Source: Mactra quadrangularis (Eukaryota; Mollusca; Bivalvia; Venerida; Mactridae). Taken from it: a DNA stretch of 64,000 nucleotides. Below, piece after piece: positions 62,501 through 64,000 of this stretch. Position 1 is the stretch's first letter. Each line of letters begins with the position of its first letter. The position numbers and the translations under genes are program-made. The notes beneath the pieces were generated by a model, which was not told the DNA's origin, made no database searches, and saw only the letters and a program-made list of their open reading frames with translations. The stretch is taken from positions 11,840,515 to 11,904,514 of the forward strand of contig CM046297.1 of NCBI GenBank assembly GCA_025267735.1. Direction: 5' to 3'.

Positions 62501-63209
62501 GAAAAAATGTTGTCACCGTGCATAGATAAGGGTAACTAGTTTTATTGATGGTGAGGACATAAGTACTGCAATTAGTATATAAATCTTAGGTGTTATTTAC
62601 TGTATGCTCAGCTGACAGTTGAAAAAAAATTAAACGATTATTTTGTTTGTGTTTGTATTTGCCTGTCACATTTGATCACAAATATAGTGCGTAAATATTG
62701 ACCCCCACCTGACCTATCATATTTGCATCTAATAAATATCTACACATATCCCAACGAAAATCAGAACCACGCCTATTCTACACTTCGGCGGCGATTGTAA
62801 AATTATAGAAGTATGTTTATACACATAATCCTCACGTCCACGGTGTAATCGAGCTTTAATACTACATTCGTATTCAATGTAATGAATATTCTTGCATAAA
62901 GGTCAGGTCGGGGTCATTTTTTACGCACTATACTTGGTTTTTGTAGGCAAAGGTATATATAGTGCGACAAAGTTATCCTGAGCTTAATCTTCCTAATTAT
63001 AATAATAACACACTTCATTTACATTAAGTCATGAGTCTCCGTATGCGTGTATACGGTAGTACACATGTTTATAACAATCTATGAGGCTATATATCTATTT
63101 TGTAATCATGGCATGTTAGTGTACCCTTAATTTTGGAAGCATTCGTTTGTGGGGAAAAACGCAAGTCCGCAATGTTGTGGCACAGTTATAAAGCATTTTT
63201 CCTATGAAA

Positions 63210-63355
63210 AAAATTGATTGTTTAGTACATATATTTTGCCAAAAACTTACGACAAAGCGCGATTTACAAACGAAGACAAAACAAGACTGTAAATACTGAG
63301 TTTAAAATATTCTAGCATAAAAGTCAAGCTCAGGTTAATATTGTCAGACTATACT
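63210..63355 (+). repeat. Dispersed repeat E, copy 2
   Basis: Partner of 57160-57300. The hairpin found next to copy 1 is absent here, so the hairpin is a separate insertion. Confidence 0.78.
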
Positions 63356-63407
63356 TACCTATATATATTTGTATCATAAGTTCTGTTTGGAATACATTTT
63401 CATTTAG

Positions 63408-63663
63408 GGGTCGTGTGTTCGATTCACGGGCGGGGCATACTTTCATGGAGCTTGTCCATGAAATTATTTCTACGGCCATTCTCCCTCCTACCATGATTTT
63501 TAATTATGTAGGGCGTTGTCAGTCACTGACGAACGTATGCGCTTAGCAGTTGGTTAACAGCTAAATCCAGAGATTTAGCCTTTCCAGGAGGAATGGGTAG
63601 GTTGACTGACCGCCGTTATATGACCTATACAATGTGTTGCTACGGCGTTAAACCCAACAAATA
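63408..63663 (+). mobile_element. SINE family C, nearly complete copy
   Basis: Starts within the tRNA-like head (B-box-like GTTCGATTCACGGGCGGGGC). The body holds CATACTTTCATGGAGCTTG and GTTGTCAGTCACTGACG, and the tail ACGGCGTTAAACCCAAC is followed by ACAAACAAAC. The tail is shared with family A although heads and bodies differ. Confidence 0.88.
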
Positions 63664-64000
63664 CAAACAAACAAACATTTTCAATTATAAATGTTATACG
63701 TTTAAATATATAAATGATAAATTGCTAGTGACTTATCATCATATATACATATTTGCAACAGCGCAAAACCCGTACATTTTTATATCACTACATTGCCATG
63801 AAAACAATAAAATGGATTCAAACTGTTTTTGAAACAAAACTAAATTCACTAAAACATTGCTTTAGTCGTGTTTTAGTACGCTTATGCGTGGTGAAATATG
63901 TGCATTTGAAGTGGAAAAGAGCTATTATATCGTTCACGACGTTTTGTGTTAATTTTATCAATATATGGACCTGAGGAATACATCAAAGTACTCAAGGGAA
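63664..64000. other. AT-rich end of the window, no gene seen
   Basis: Two overlapping short open frames have no recognisable domain and overlap SINE-tail sequence, so they are treated as chance. Confidence 0.4.

Overview
The window looks like AT-rich, repeat-dense, non-model metazoan DNA, most likely from a bivalve mollusc. The reasons are several tRNA-derived SINE families (one tail ends GGCGTTAAACCCAA), a complete two-ORF APE-type LINE, many fold-back elements, and introns with GTAAGT/GTAGGT donors. The taxon is an inference. Apart from the LINE ORFs, the only sequence I can defend as host coding is a four-copy paralogous first exon on the minus strand.

Layout. Positions 1-11 kb are mostly featureless AT-rich DNA with two copies of SINE family A. 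From 11 to 17.4 kb lies a diverged duplication carrying exon copies 1 and 2. From 18.2 to 21.35 kb there is a 3.15-kb element bounded by 39-bp inverted repeats; it holds an 865-bp palindrome and a regularly spaced motif, TAACGTACGGGACA. From about 25 to 42.5 kb are nested, diverged segmental duplications: exon copies 3 and 4 with their flanks, ending in a tandem array of 1.4-1.6-kb units. From 45 to 50 kb are two fold-back elements bounded by TTAA (2.4 kb and 0.64 kb, the latter holding a SINE) and a 140-bp structured repeat with covarying stems. From 49.86 to 56.41 kb is a 6.56-kb LINE with intact ORF1 and ORF2, flanked by a 14-bp direct repeat. From 57 to 63.7 kb there is a dense set of MITEs, hairpins and SINEs, including a 437-bp hAT-type element with a perfect 8-bp target duplication.

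How the parts relate. The exon family shows conservation that stops at the ATG and at the splice donor, as expected for sequence under coding selection. The exon product is not recognised. The exons could be first exons of tandem genes or alternative first exons of one gene running leftwards; no downstream exon could be identified. SINE families A and C have different tRNA-like heads but the same 3' tail, so they probably share a LINE partner, and that partner is not the LINE seen here.
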